A stretch of DNA of 64,000 nt from Occultella kanbiaonis. GTDB lineage: Bacteria > Actinomycetota > Actinomycetes > Actinomycetales > Beutenbergiaceae. Positions 17,780 to 25,165 of the stretch are shown piece by piece. The stretch's first letter is position 1. Every line of letters begins with the position of its first letter. The position numbers were made by a program, and so were the translations under genes. The notes below the pieces were generated by a model that saw only the letters and a list, made by a program, of their open reading frames with translations, did not search any database and had not been told where the DNA came from. Where the stretch lies: positions 1,488,001 to 1,552,000 of the forward strand of contig NZ_CP046175.1 of NCBI RefSeq assembly GCF_009708215.1. Direction: 5' to 3'.

Positions 17780-18280
17780 TCAGCGCTCGGTCAGCCACTC
17801 CTGCGCGGCCCGCCGCTCGGCGTCGAGCACGTTCTGGACCGCCTCCACGACGGCTCGTTCCACCGCGGCACCCAGGAACGGCACGTTGACCTTCGCGTCG
17901 CCGTCGTAGCGGACCCGGGAGCCGGCCGCGCCGCTGGGCTCGAGCTCGGTGGTGCCGGTGGCTCCGGCCGGCGCGCCGGCCACGTCCAGGGTGAAGGTCC
18001 CGCTGCGCCGCCCATCGGCGGCGGCCCTTTGCCAGACCTCGACGAACCGGACGTCGATCGAGGCGCCGACGAAGGAGCGCAGCGCCGTCGGGATCCTGTC
18101 GGTCGGCATCGCTCGCCGGGTCAACACGGTGAAGCCGCCGTCGTCGCCAGCGGTGACCTCGATGGCGGTCGACGTCGCACCGGTCGCCTCGACCTTGCGC
18201 CGCACGAACTCGGGATCGGCGAACATCCGAGCGACCCGCGTGGTGTCCGCGGGGTAGTCGATCGCGGCATCGAAGCGCAT
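17780..18280 (-). CDS. DUF2505 family protein (SRPBCC/START-like fold)
   Basis: A 166-residue soluble protein beginning MRFDAAIDYPADTTRVARMF, with alternating strands and a long C-terminal helix (AVERAVVEAVQNVLDAERRAAQEWLTER). This is the pattern of actinobacterial DUF2505 proteins, which belong to the START/SRPBCC superfamily that holds hydrophobic ligands. No ligand is known. ATG 18280 has a strong GAGGAG ribosome site. The gene is divergent from the PdtaS-type kinase gene. Confidence 0.82.
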   Translation of the reverse strand: MRFDAAIDYPADTTRVARMFADPEFVRRKVEATGATSTAIEVTAGDDGGFTVLTRRAMPTDRIPTALRSFVGASIDVRFVEVWQRAAADGRRSGTFTLDVAGAPAGATGTTELEPSGAAGSRVRYDGDAKVNVPFLGAAVERAVVEAVQNVLDAERRAAQEWLTER

Positions 18281-18419
18281 GGCTCTCCTCGCTGGGTGGT
18301 CGGGCCGGCCGGCCCATCTGTGAGCGTAGCGACGCACCGCTCGCGGCACACCCCCGGCCGCACCCGCCGCACCGACCGGCCGCCGTCGGACCGTGGCTCG
18401 CCGTCGGTCCCGCGGTGCG

Positions 18420-18425
18420 TAGGCT
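18420..18425 (+). promoter_or_regulatory. -10 box TAGGCT of the PdtaS-type kinase gene
   Basis: TAGGCT, 6 nt before GTG 18432; leaderless arrangement. Confidence 0.55.
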
Positions 18426-18431
18426 ACGAGC

Positions 18432-19895
18432 GTGTCCACGATGGGTGACCTGATCGAGAACCACAGCGACCTGAGCAGCCAGGACGCCGAGTGGCTGCAT
18501 CTGCTGGTGGGGGACTGGCAGGTGATCTCCGACCTGTCCTTCGCCGACCTGGTGCTCTGGTTGCCGACCACCGACGGCGACCTGGTGGCCGTCGCACACG
18601 CGCGCCCCTCGACCGGGGCGACCGTGCACCACGACGACGTGGTCGGCAGGCGCGCCCCCGCCGGACTCAAGACGGCGCTGCTGCAGGCCCTGGAGACCAA
18701 GGAGATCAACCGCGCGCGCGAGGCCCGCTGGAACGGGTCGTTCGCGATCCGCGAGGAGGCCATCCCGGTGGTGCGGGCGGGTCGCATCCTTGCGGTCGTC
18801 GCCCGCGAGACGCACCTCGGTGCGAGCCGCACCCCGAGCCGGCTCGAACTCAACTACGTGGAGTCAGCGGACGAGCTCTGCGGGATGATCGCGCGCGGAG
18901 AGTTCCCGCTGGCGAACGCGGCCACCGGTCCGCGGCGCGGCGCCCCCCGGGTGGGGGACGGACTGGTCCGGCTGAACAGCGAGGGCGAGGTCCTGTACGC
19001 GAGCCCGAACGCGCTCAGCGCGTTCCACCGGCTCGGTGTCAGCGACGAGGTCGTCGGGCAGTCCCTGGCGGAGGTGATCACCCCGCTGCTGGAGGACCAC
19101 TCGCCGGTCGACGAGTCGCTCCCGCTCGTGGTGATGGGCCGGGCGGCGTGGCGCACCGATGTGGAGGCGCGTGGGGTCAGCCTGTCCCTGCGAGCGGTGC
19201 CCGTCACGGAGTACGGCCAGCGCGTCGGAGCGGTCCTGCTCGTGCGCGACGTGTCCGAACTGCGTCGCCGCGAGCGCGAACTCCTCACCAAGGACGCCAC
19301 GATCCGCGAGATCCACCACCGCGTGAAGAACAACCTGCAGACGGTGGCCGCGCTGTTGCGGTTGCAGGCGCGTCGAACCGACTCCGACGAGGCCAAGTCC
19401 GCGCTGAACGAGGCGATGCGTCGGGTTGCGACCATCGCGACGGTGCACGAGGCGTTGTCCCAGACCATCGACGAGGTGGTCGACTTCGACGAGGTCTTCG
19501 GACGCACCCTGCGCCTGGTGGCCGACGTCGCCGCGGGCGAGGCGCACGTCAAGACGGTGCGCGAGGGCGCCTTCGGCCGCGTGCCGGCCACCGACGCGAC
19601 GGCCCTGGCCGTCGTGCTCACCGAACTGGTGACCAACGCCGTCGAGCACGGGCTGGCGACCACCGGCGGCACCGTGACGATCAACTCCCGCCGGGATGGC
19701 CCGATGCTCCGGGTCAGTGTCATCGACGACGGCGTCGGCATGGGCGAGGACCCGCAGATGAAGGGCCTCGGCACCCAGATCGTGCGCACGCTCGTGGCCA
19801 CCGAACTGGATGGGACCATCTCCTGGCAGCCGGTCCCCAGCGGTGGCACGGAGGTCGTCCTCGAGGCCCGCGTCGGCGAGCTGCGGGACTACTGA
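18432..19895 (+). CDS. pdtaS: Sensor histidine kinase, PdtaS-type (HisKA_2 family)
   Basis: A 487-residue cytosolic kinase with no membrane segments. An N-terminal GAF-like domain (about 20-155) is followed by a PAS-like domain (about 175-280: GDGLVRLNSEGEVLYASPNALSAFHRLG). The HisKA_2 phosphoacceptor helix is IREIHHRVKNNLQTVAALLRLQ (His at 295/296), and the HATPase domain has ELVTNAVEHG and VIDDGVGMG. This matches mycobacterial PdtaS, which phosphorylates the ANTAR response regulator PdtaR in nutrient and metal or nitric-oxide sensing. No PdtaR gene is in the window, so it acts on a partner encoded elsewhere. A bidirectional terminator follows. Confidence 0.88.
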   Translation: MSTMGDLIENHSDLSSQDAEWLHLLVGDWQVISDLSFADLVLWLPTTDGDLVAVAHARPSTGATVHHDDVVGRRAPAGLKTALLQALETKEINRAREARWNGSFAIREEAIPVVRAGRILAVVARETHLGASRTPSRLELNYVESADELCGMIARGEFPLANAATGPRRGAPRVGDGLVRLNSEGEVLYASPNALSAFHRLGVSDEVVGQSLAEVITPLLEDHSPVDESLPLVVMGRAAWRTDVEARGVSLSLRAVPVTEYGQRVGAVLLVRDVSELRRRERELLTKDATIREIHHRVKNNLQTVAALLRLQARRTDSDEAKSALNEAMRRVATIATVHEALSQTIDEVVDFDEVFGRTLRLVADVAAGEAHVKTVREGAFGRVPATDATALAVVLTELVTNAVEHGLATTGGTVTINSRRDGPMLRVSVIDDGVGMGEDPQMKGLGTQIVRTLVATELDGTISWQPVPSGGTEVVLEARVGELRDY

Positions 19896-19901
19896 GACAC
19901 G

Positions 19902-19938
19902 CGAACGGCCGGACCGCCAAGGGCGATCCGGCCGTTCG
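19902..19938. terminator. Bidirectional terminator between kinase and whiB1 genes
   Basis: Perfect 12-bp stem (CGAACGGCCGGA / TCCGGCCGTTCG) with a 13-nt loop between two convergent stop codons. Confidence 0.8.
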
Positions 19939-19952
19939 GGAAGAGGTTCGGG

Positions 19953-20201
19953 TCAGCCGGCGCGGCGGGCGCGGGCGGTGCGGCGCTTCAGCGCGCGGCG
20001 CTCGTCCTCGGACATCCCGCCCCAGACGCCGGCGTCCTGACCGGACTCGATCGCCCACTTCAGGCACGTGTCCACGACGGGGCAGCGACGGCACACGGCC
20101 TTCGCCTCCTCGATCTGCACGAGCGCGGGCCCGGTGTTCCCGATCGGGAAGAAGAGCTCGGGGTCTTCGGTCAGACAGGACGCGTTGTGACGCCAATCCA
20201 T
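19953..20201 (-). CDS. whiB1: WhiB-family iron-sulfur transcription factor, WhiB1 type
   Basis: An 82-residue Wbl protein. Four cysteines for a [4Fe-4S] cluster are present (NASC, AVC, RRC-P, DTC), together with the turn motif GVWGGMSEDERRALKRR and a basic C-terminus. It is nearly collinear with Mycobacterium WhiB1 (MDWRH N-terminus, DPELFFPIGN, SGQDAGVWGG), which binds the primary sigma factor and is nitric-oxide sensitive. AGGAG lies 7 nt before ATG 20201. The upstream 200 bp is unusually AT-rich for this genome, as expected of a complex, strongly regulated promoter. Confidence 0.93.
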   Translation of the reverse strand: MDWRHNASCLTEDPELFFPIGNTGPALVQIEEAKAVCRRCPVVDTCLKWAIESGQDAGVWGGMSEDERRALKRRTARARRAG

Positions 20202-20466
20202 TGCGTTCTCCTAGCGTGGGCGCGTGCGAGTGCGTGGCCATTTTTCAGGCCGAGTTGGGTGGGGGGAGTTCCGCTACTCGCGTGAATCTCTGGGAACAAC
20301 TTTCACATGGTATTTGAACGTGCACAAGGGGTTACGACAAAGTTTCAACTTGGTTGCCGTGAGAGATTGTTCACAGGGTGGACACCTTGAACGGGATGCT
20401 CGTCGTGTGCTCGCCGGGTGGTGCCGGCCCGACGGCGGAGCTCGGCCCGGGTGGTTCCGCGCGCCG
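20202..20466 (-). promoter_or_regulatory. AT-rich regulatory region upstream of whiB1
   Basis: About 260 bp without a gene. 20280-20380 is clearly lower in GC than anything around it and holds TTTCACATGG, TATTTGAAC, AAAGTTTCAAC and GTTCACAG stretches. A loose dyad GTGA-N8-TCAC (20359-20375) resembles a CRP site but has the wrong spacing. It presumably carries the whiB1 promoter; I cannot assign exact -35/-10 boxes. Confidence 0.45.
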
Positions 20467-20472
20467 TAGAGT
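20467..20472 (+). promoter_or_regulatory. -10 box TAGAGT for the 146-residue membrane protein
   Basis: TAGAGT, 7 nt before GTG 20480; leaderless arrangement. Confidence 0.5.
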
Positions 20473-20479
20473 GGTGGCC

Positions 20480-20920
20480 GTGTCTGCGACCTCCACGCCC
20501 CCGGAATCGGACGCGACGAGCCCCGGAGAGCGTCCGTTGCCGCTGCGCGTCGGCCTCGCCGTTGCCCTCCTCGAGGCCGTGGCCCTGGCCGTGATCGGTG
20601 TCGTGTCGCTGGTCCTCTCGCTCTCGGACGATGCGACCTTCGTCGGCTTCGCGGCCGGCGTCCTGGTGTTCCTGGTGTTGATCGCCGGCCTGCTGTTCCT
20701 GGCCGTCCGGGCGCTGTGGAGTGGCAAGCGCTGGGGCCGGGGGCCAGTGATCACCTGGCAGTTGCTGCAGTTCGCGGCCGGGGCGTCCTCGCTGTCCACC
20801 GTGGTCTGGTGGGCTGCGACCGTGCCGATGGTGGCCGCCGTGGTGGTGATCGTGGCGTTGCTCCTGCCGGCGTCGCTCGCGGCGACCTCGGGCTCCGGCG
20901 GGCCGGACGCCGTCGCCTAG
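20480..20920 (+). CDS. Small membrane protein of unknown function
   Basis: A 146-residue protein: a polar, Ser/Thr/Pro-rich N-terminus of about 30 residues, then four predicted helices (about 34-53, 62-84, 92-112 and 118-135) separated by short loops, with the basic WSGKRWGRGPVITWQLLQF between helices 2 and 3. I do not recognise a family with a known role. GTG 20480 is selected for the TAGAGT box 7 nt upstream; GTG 20474 is the alternative. Its stop codon overlaps the stop of the FtsK-like gene through a shared CTAG. Confidence 0.7.
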   Translation: MSATSTPPESDATSPGERPLPLRVGLAVALLEAVALAVIGVVSLVLSLSDDATFVGFAAGVLVFLVLIAGLLFLAVRALWSGKRWGRGPVITWQLLQFAAGASSLSTVVWWAATVPMVAAVVVIVALLLPASLAATSGSGGPDAVA

Positions 20921-23900
20921 CTCGCGAGCTGGACCGGGGTGAGCCGGCCGCCGTCGAGCAGCACCCCGCGGCCCGGCCCGGGATCGTCGTCGGCGTGCCG
21001 GCGCAGGTCCACCCCGGTCAGGTGTGTGGCGCCTCCGACGGGGCCGAGGATGACCATCAGCGGCGCCTCCCGCAGCCGCGCGCCGACCTCGTGGTAGAGA
21101 CCGAGGAGGGCCTCCGGGCGGGCGGCCGCGAGCACGGCGAGGTCCACGCGCTCGCTCGCCTCGGCGATCGCGGTGAGGGTTGCCGCCGGCAGCCGGTCGG
21201 CGTCATCGAGGAGCAGGACCGGGCCGCGTGCGCGCACGACCGGGTCGCCGACACCCGGGGGTCGGGTCGCACCAGGGGAGGCAGCGGCCCGGAGGGCGGC
21301 GAGCCCGTCGGGCCCGTCGATGACCACGCGGCCGCCGGACCGGAGCTGCCCACCCAACATCCGGAGCGCGCAGGTCCGCCCGGAGCCGGCCGGTCCGGCG
21401 ACCAGCCAGGTGCCGCCGTCGGGCAGGTCACGCACGATCGGGCCGGCATCATCCCCACCCACGCCGAGCACGAGTCCGGCTCGTGCACCGTCGGGCTCGC
21501 CGACGTCGGCCAGCGGGGCCGTGGCAGGCAGGGCGACCAGGCGGACGGGAGCCCGGGCTGGGGCACGGTAGGAGTCGGGAGCGGTCGCCGCGAGGGCGAC
21601 CTGGGCCACCCGAGCCGCGCCCGAGGTGATCAGCACGCCCCGCCCCGCCGGCCAGCCGGTGCCCACGAGGTCCTTCGGGATCCCGGCAAGGAGGGCTTCG
21701 CTGATGTCCTGCGGTCGCAGCACCAACCGGTCGGCCACGAGCGGCGCAAAGCGGGTCGGTGTGCCGGCGCAGGTCAGCACCACCCCGACGCCGACGCGGC
21801 GGGCCCGGCGGAGCAGCGCGGTCATCAGGTCCATCCCGGTGCCGACGCCCCCGGACTCGTCGAGCGCGCGGCAGAGGACGTCGACGTCGTCGACGAGCAG
21901 CACCGCCGGACCGGCGGCGCCCCCGGTGAGCAGTTCGACGAGCCGCCGCGCACGGCGGGAGTCCTCGGGCCCGCACTGGGTGCCGTGGGTGGGGGTGTCT
22001 GTCCCGGGCGAGGTGCCGCCGGACCGAGGGACGATCGCGGCCAGGTCCTCGGCGATCACGTGCGTCGCCAGGCCGGCCCGGTGCGCCATCTCGGCCAGCG
22101 TGCGCAGCGCGGTGGTCCGGCCGGACCCGGGCGGCCCGCTGACGAGCAGCGTGGACGCGGGCGGCCAGGACCAGCTGCCGAGGGCCTGCTCCTCGGGCAG
22201 GTCGGTGCGCAGGAACGGCAGGGCCGTGGGGGTGGGCCGCCCCCGGCCGGAGTCCGGTGCGCCACCGGGCTCGACGGCTGGGGCGCCGAGCTCGGCCTCG
22301 AGTTCGTCGACGTCGATGCGGCCCGGCAACGGTTCGGCCCACGGGCGCGGGCGCCGGGTCCGCCACGGCTCGCGTGCCTCGACGTCGGCCGCGGCGGCCA
22401 CGAGCCGGCCCACAAGGGCCGGGACCGTGCCGGCGTCCGGTGGGCCGGTCCAGGGCACCTGCAGAGTCGTCCGCTCACCGGCCAGGACCACCGCGCGCCC
22501 CGGCACCGGCGGGAGCCGGGCGGCCGACGCGTCACCGACGAGGTCGATCGAGTCGGCGTCCTCGAGCACCCGCAGGCAGATCCGCACGGTGAGGTTGGCG
22601 CGCATGTCCGGTGTCACCGCACCGGCGGGTCGCTGGGTGGCGAGCACCAGGTGGATGCCGAGCGAGCGCCCCTGGGCGGCCAGCCGCACCAGCGCGTCGA
22701 GGAAGTCCGGGTGCTCGGCGGCCATCGCCCGGAACTCGTCGACCATCACGACCAGGGCCGGCGGACGTTCCTCGGGCGGGACACGGGCGCGGTGTTCGGC
22801 GAGGGTCGACGTGCCGGACGTGGCCAGCAGCCGCTCTCGGCGGCGCAGTTCCGCGCGCAGGCTGGCCAGGGCCCTGGCGGTGTCCGCAGCATCGAGATCG
22901 GTGAGCACCCCGGCGGCGTGCGGCAGGTCCGCGACCGGTCCGAACGTCGCGCCGCCCTTGTAGTCGATGAGCACCAGGGCCAGGTCCGCGGGGGAGCGGG
23001 CGTGGGCCAGCCCGAGCAGCCACGACAACAGCAGTTCGGACTTGCCCGACCCGGTGGTGCCGGCCACGAGCGCGTGCGGTCCGTCCACGCCGAGGTCGAG
23101 CCGGAGCGGGCCGGCGGGACCGACGCCGATCACGGCCGACAGCCCGGAGTCCTCGGCCCAGCACTGGAGGATCCCGGCGACGTCGCCCGGGCCGACCACC
23201 GCGCCGATCGGCACCGTCGCGGGGAGCCCTTCGGCGTGGCGGGTGGCCGCGGCGACGGCGGCGCACACCCTGGCTGCCCAGCGCTCGCCGACCCGACGGT
23301 CGTGGCCCGGCCCGACCTCGATCGTCCGCTCGCACCAGGGCGGCACCTCGGTCAGGTCCCGGGCGAGCACGATGCGCACGCCATCGGCTCCGGGTGGCAC
23401 GTCCGGCCGTTCGGCCACCTGGACGGTGAGTCGTTCGGGTCCGCCGCCGGGGGCACGGTGCGGCAGCGTCGTCGCCCAGGCCCACGCGGCCGGCAGGTCC
23501 AGCTGCACCCGCGTCGCCGGGTGCCGCACCGCGAGCCGACAGACCAGCCAGCGGGCGAGCGCGGCCACGTCCTCGTCGTCGCCGACCAGGGCCAGTGCGC
23601 CGGGCGCGCCGGGCAGGTACCTGGCCCGTTCGTGGTCGCGCCGGGCGCGAGCGGACGACGGCGGTGCGCGCCGTCGGGTGGTTTGGCTCGCGTTACCGAT
23701 CTCCCACCTCGGCAGGTGGTCCGTGGCCCGGTCGGTGGCGGCGCGCGGCGGTGCGCCGGCGCTCATCAGCAGACCCGCCGGGTCGTCCGGGCCGAGGTCC
23801 GGCTCCGGCTCGGCGGGTGTCTCCGGCCGGCTCCGCTCGCCTCGGCGACGTCGCCGTTGCGCCAGCAGCGGCCACACGACGGAGCCGACCAGCACCAGGG

Positions 23901-24456
23901 GGAGCGCGATCGCCACCACGACCCGCCACGCACCCGATCCCGAGAGCAGCAACGGCACCGAGGTCACACACATGATCAGCGGGAACATCAGCCGCCCGAG
24001 CAGACCGTCGCCGACACCCGACGGCTGCGCGGGCCCGGTCCGGTCCCGCAGGGAGGGGTGGCGCCGAACCTCGATGACGCTCGTGCCGGCCCGGAGCAGG
24101 TCGCCCTCGCGCAGGGCACGCCACCCGGTCCGCACCCGGCGCGACCGTCGGCCCGGGATGGGCGCATCGGCACGTGGCCCCCTACGGGCACGGACCATCG
24201 TGGTGCCGTTCGCGGAGCCCAGGTCCCGGGCGCGCAGGCGCCCGCCGCGCGCGCTCACCAGGACGTGTTCACGGGAGAGCGACGGGTCCTCGAGCGCGAG
24301 CGAGGCCGTCGGGCCACGGCCCACCAGGACCGGCTGGGCGCCGAGCGGCGCCACCCAACCCGGGTCCGGCCCGGCTATCACGGCCAGATGGAATCGGGTC
24401 GTGGCCGGGGCGGGTCCCGCGCGCCCTGCGCGCCCGCCGGGCATGTCTGTGGGCAT
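20917..24456 (-). CDS. FHA domain - FtsK/SpoIIIE triple-ATPase protein (EccC/EssC-like)
   Basis: A 1179-residue membrane ATPase. The N-terminal FHA domain (about 40-130) has the phosphothreonine-binding pattern VGRG, SLSREH and SANGTT. Two membrane helices follow (about 155-175 and 178-198), then a cytoplasmic linker and three P-loop ATPase modules. The first is complete (Walker A GTTGSGKS at 466-473, Walker B LVVMVDEF at about 568-575). The second (GPPGSGRTT, about 774) and third (GPAGSGRTC, about 1021) have Arg replacing the lysine of GKT, so nucleotide hydrolysis there is doubtful. This layout resembles type VII secretion ATPases (EssC has N-terminal FHA domains). No WXG100 or other T7SS gene is nearby. 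Start ATG 24456 or 24444. Single gene; substrate unknown. Confidence 0.85.
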   Translation of the reverse strand: MPTDMPGGRAGRAGPAPATTRFHLAVIAGPDPGWVAPLGAQPVLVGRGPTASLALEDPSLSREHVLVSARGGRLRARDLGSANGTTMVRARRGPRADAPIPGRRSRRVRTGWRALREGDLLRAGTSVIEVRRHPSLRDRTGPAQPSGVGDGLLGRLMFPLIMCVTSVPLLLSGSGAWRVVVAIALPLVLVGSVVWPLLAQRRRRRGERSRPETPAEPEPDLGPDDPAGLLMSAGAPPRAATDRATDHLPRWEIGNASQTTRRRAPPSSARARRDHERARYLPGAPGALALVGDDEDVAALARWLVCRLAVRHPATRVQLDLPAAWAWATTLPHRAPGGGPERLTVQVAERPDVPPGADGVRIVLARDLTEVPPWCERTIEVGPGHDRRVGERWAARVCAAVAAATRHAEGLPATVPIGAVVGPGDVAGILQCWAEDSGLSAVIGVGPAGPLRLDLGVDGPHALVAGTTGSGKSELLLSWLLGLAHARSPADLALVLIDYKGGATFGPVADLPHAAGVLTDLDAADTARALASLRAELRRRERLLATSGTSTLAEHRARVPPEERPPALVVMVDEFRAMAAEHPDFLDALVRLAAQGRSLGIHLVLATQRPAGAVTPDMRANLTVRICLRVLEDADSIDLVGDASAARLPPVPGRAVVLAGERTTLQVPWTGPPDAGTVPALVGRLVAAAADVEAREPWRTRRPRPWAEPLPGRIDVDELEAELGAPAVEPGGAPDSGRGRPTPTALPFLRTDLPEEQALGSWSWPPASTLLVSGPPGSGRTTALRTLAEMAHRAGLATHVIAEDLAAIVPRSGGTSPGTDTPTHGTQCGPEDSRRARRLVELLTGGAAGPAVLLVDDVDVLCRALDESGGVGTGMDLMTALLRRARRVGVGVVLTCAGTPTRFAPLVADRLVLRPQDISEALLAGIPKDLVGTGWPAGRGVLITSGAARVAQVALAATAPDSYRAPARAPVRLVALPATAPLADVGEPDGARAGLVLGVGGDDAGPIVRDLPDGGTWLVAGPAGSGRTCALRMLGGQLRSGGRVVIDGPDGLAALRAAASPGATRPPGVGDPVVRARGPVLLLDDADRLPAATLTAIAEASERVDLAVLAAARPEALLGLYHEVGARLREAPLMVILGPVGGATHLTGVDLRRHADDDPGPGRGVLLDGGRLTPVQLAS

Positions 24457-24530
24457 GCCTACGATGCTCGCGCTCCGCCGTCAGGCGTGCGCTCGGCCTG
24501 TGGACGACGCCGCCGGCGACCTTGTCAGAA

Positions 24531-24548
24531 TTTTGCAGTCATGCAAAA
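24531..24548. promoter_or_regulatory. Probable TetR operator (inverted repeat)
   Basis: TTTTGCA-GTCA-TGCAAAA, perfect 7-bp arms and 4-bp spacer, lies 8 nt before the TetR start GTG 24557. Binding there would block the promoter of the TetR-MFS operon. Confidence 0.65.
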
Positions 24549-24556
24549 ATGCACGA

Positions 24557-25165
24557 GTGCAGGAAACCTCGCTCAGGGAGCGCAAGCGCGCCGAGACCTG
24601 GGGGACGTTGCACGAGACGGCCGTGGCGATGGTCCTCGAGGACGGCCTCGGCGCGGTGACCGTGGACGCGATCGCCGCCCGTGCGAACGTCTCGACGCGG
24701 ACGTTCTTCAACTACTTCCCGACGAAGGAACACGCCGTCGTCGGGCTTCGGCATCCCCATCTGGACCCGGCCACCCGGCAGGCGTTCCTCGACGCGCCCC
24801 AGGACGGGCAGCTGCTCAAGCGGACCACCCGGCTGCTCCTCGCGGTCGCGCGGACGGCGTCCGGCAGCGCGCTCAGCCGCACCCGGCGCCGGGAGATCTT
24901 CGATCGGCACCCCGAGCTGGTGCGGCACCGCACCGAGTCGTTCCGGGAGACCGAGGCGATCGTGACGGAGATCGTCACCGATCGGATCGCGCTGGTGATC
25001 GGCCACGAACCCGACGAACCCCACGTGCGGATGCTGATCTCGATGGCCTCCGCCGCGCTGAACTTCGCCGCCACGAACGACCCGACCTTCATCCTTCGCG
25101 ATGACGTCGACGCCATCCTCGATGACGCCGTCGACCTGCTCCGAGAGGTAGTACAGAAGTCATGA
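24557..25165 (+). CDS. TetR-family regulator of the adjacent efflux pump
   Basis: A 202-residue TetR protein. The N-terminal HTH (LHETAVAMVLEDGLGAVTVD, then ANVSTRTFFNYFPTKEHAV) is the family signature, and the rest forms the all-helical ligand domain. GTG 24557 follows the operator-like inverted repeat almost directly. Its stop overlaps the start of the MFS gene (ATGA), so regulator and pump are co-transcribed and self-regulated, a common layout for multidrug efflux systems. The inducer is unknown. Confidence 0.88.
   Translation: MQETSLRERKRAETWGTLHETAVAMVLEDGLGAVTVDAIAARANVSTRTFFNYFPTKEHAVVGLRHPHLDPATRQAFLDAPQDGQLLKRTTRLLLAVARTASGSALSRTRRREIFDRHPELVRHRTESFRETEAIVTEIVTDRIALVIGHEPDEPHVRMLISMASAALNFAATNDPTFILRDDVDAILDDAVDLLREVVQKS

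Noticed and set aside
20359-20375. CRP-type site GTGA-N8-TCAC upstream of whiB1
   Set aside because: Half-sites fit, but the spacer is 8 rather than 6 bp, so a normal CRP dimer site is not supported.
20716-25104. Very long open frame (about 1460 codons) on the plus strand
   Set aside because: It is antisense to the FHA-FtsK gene, has composition of a shadow frame (Arg/Gly/Pro-rich) and no domain; the high GC content keeps opposite frames open.
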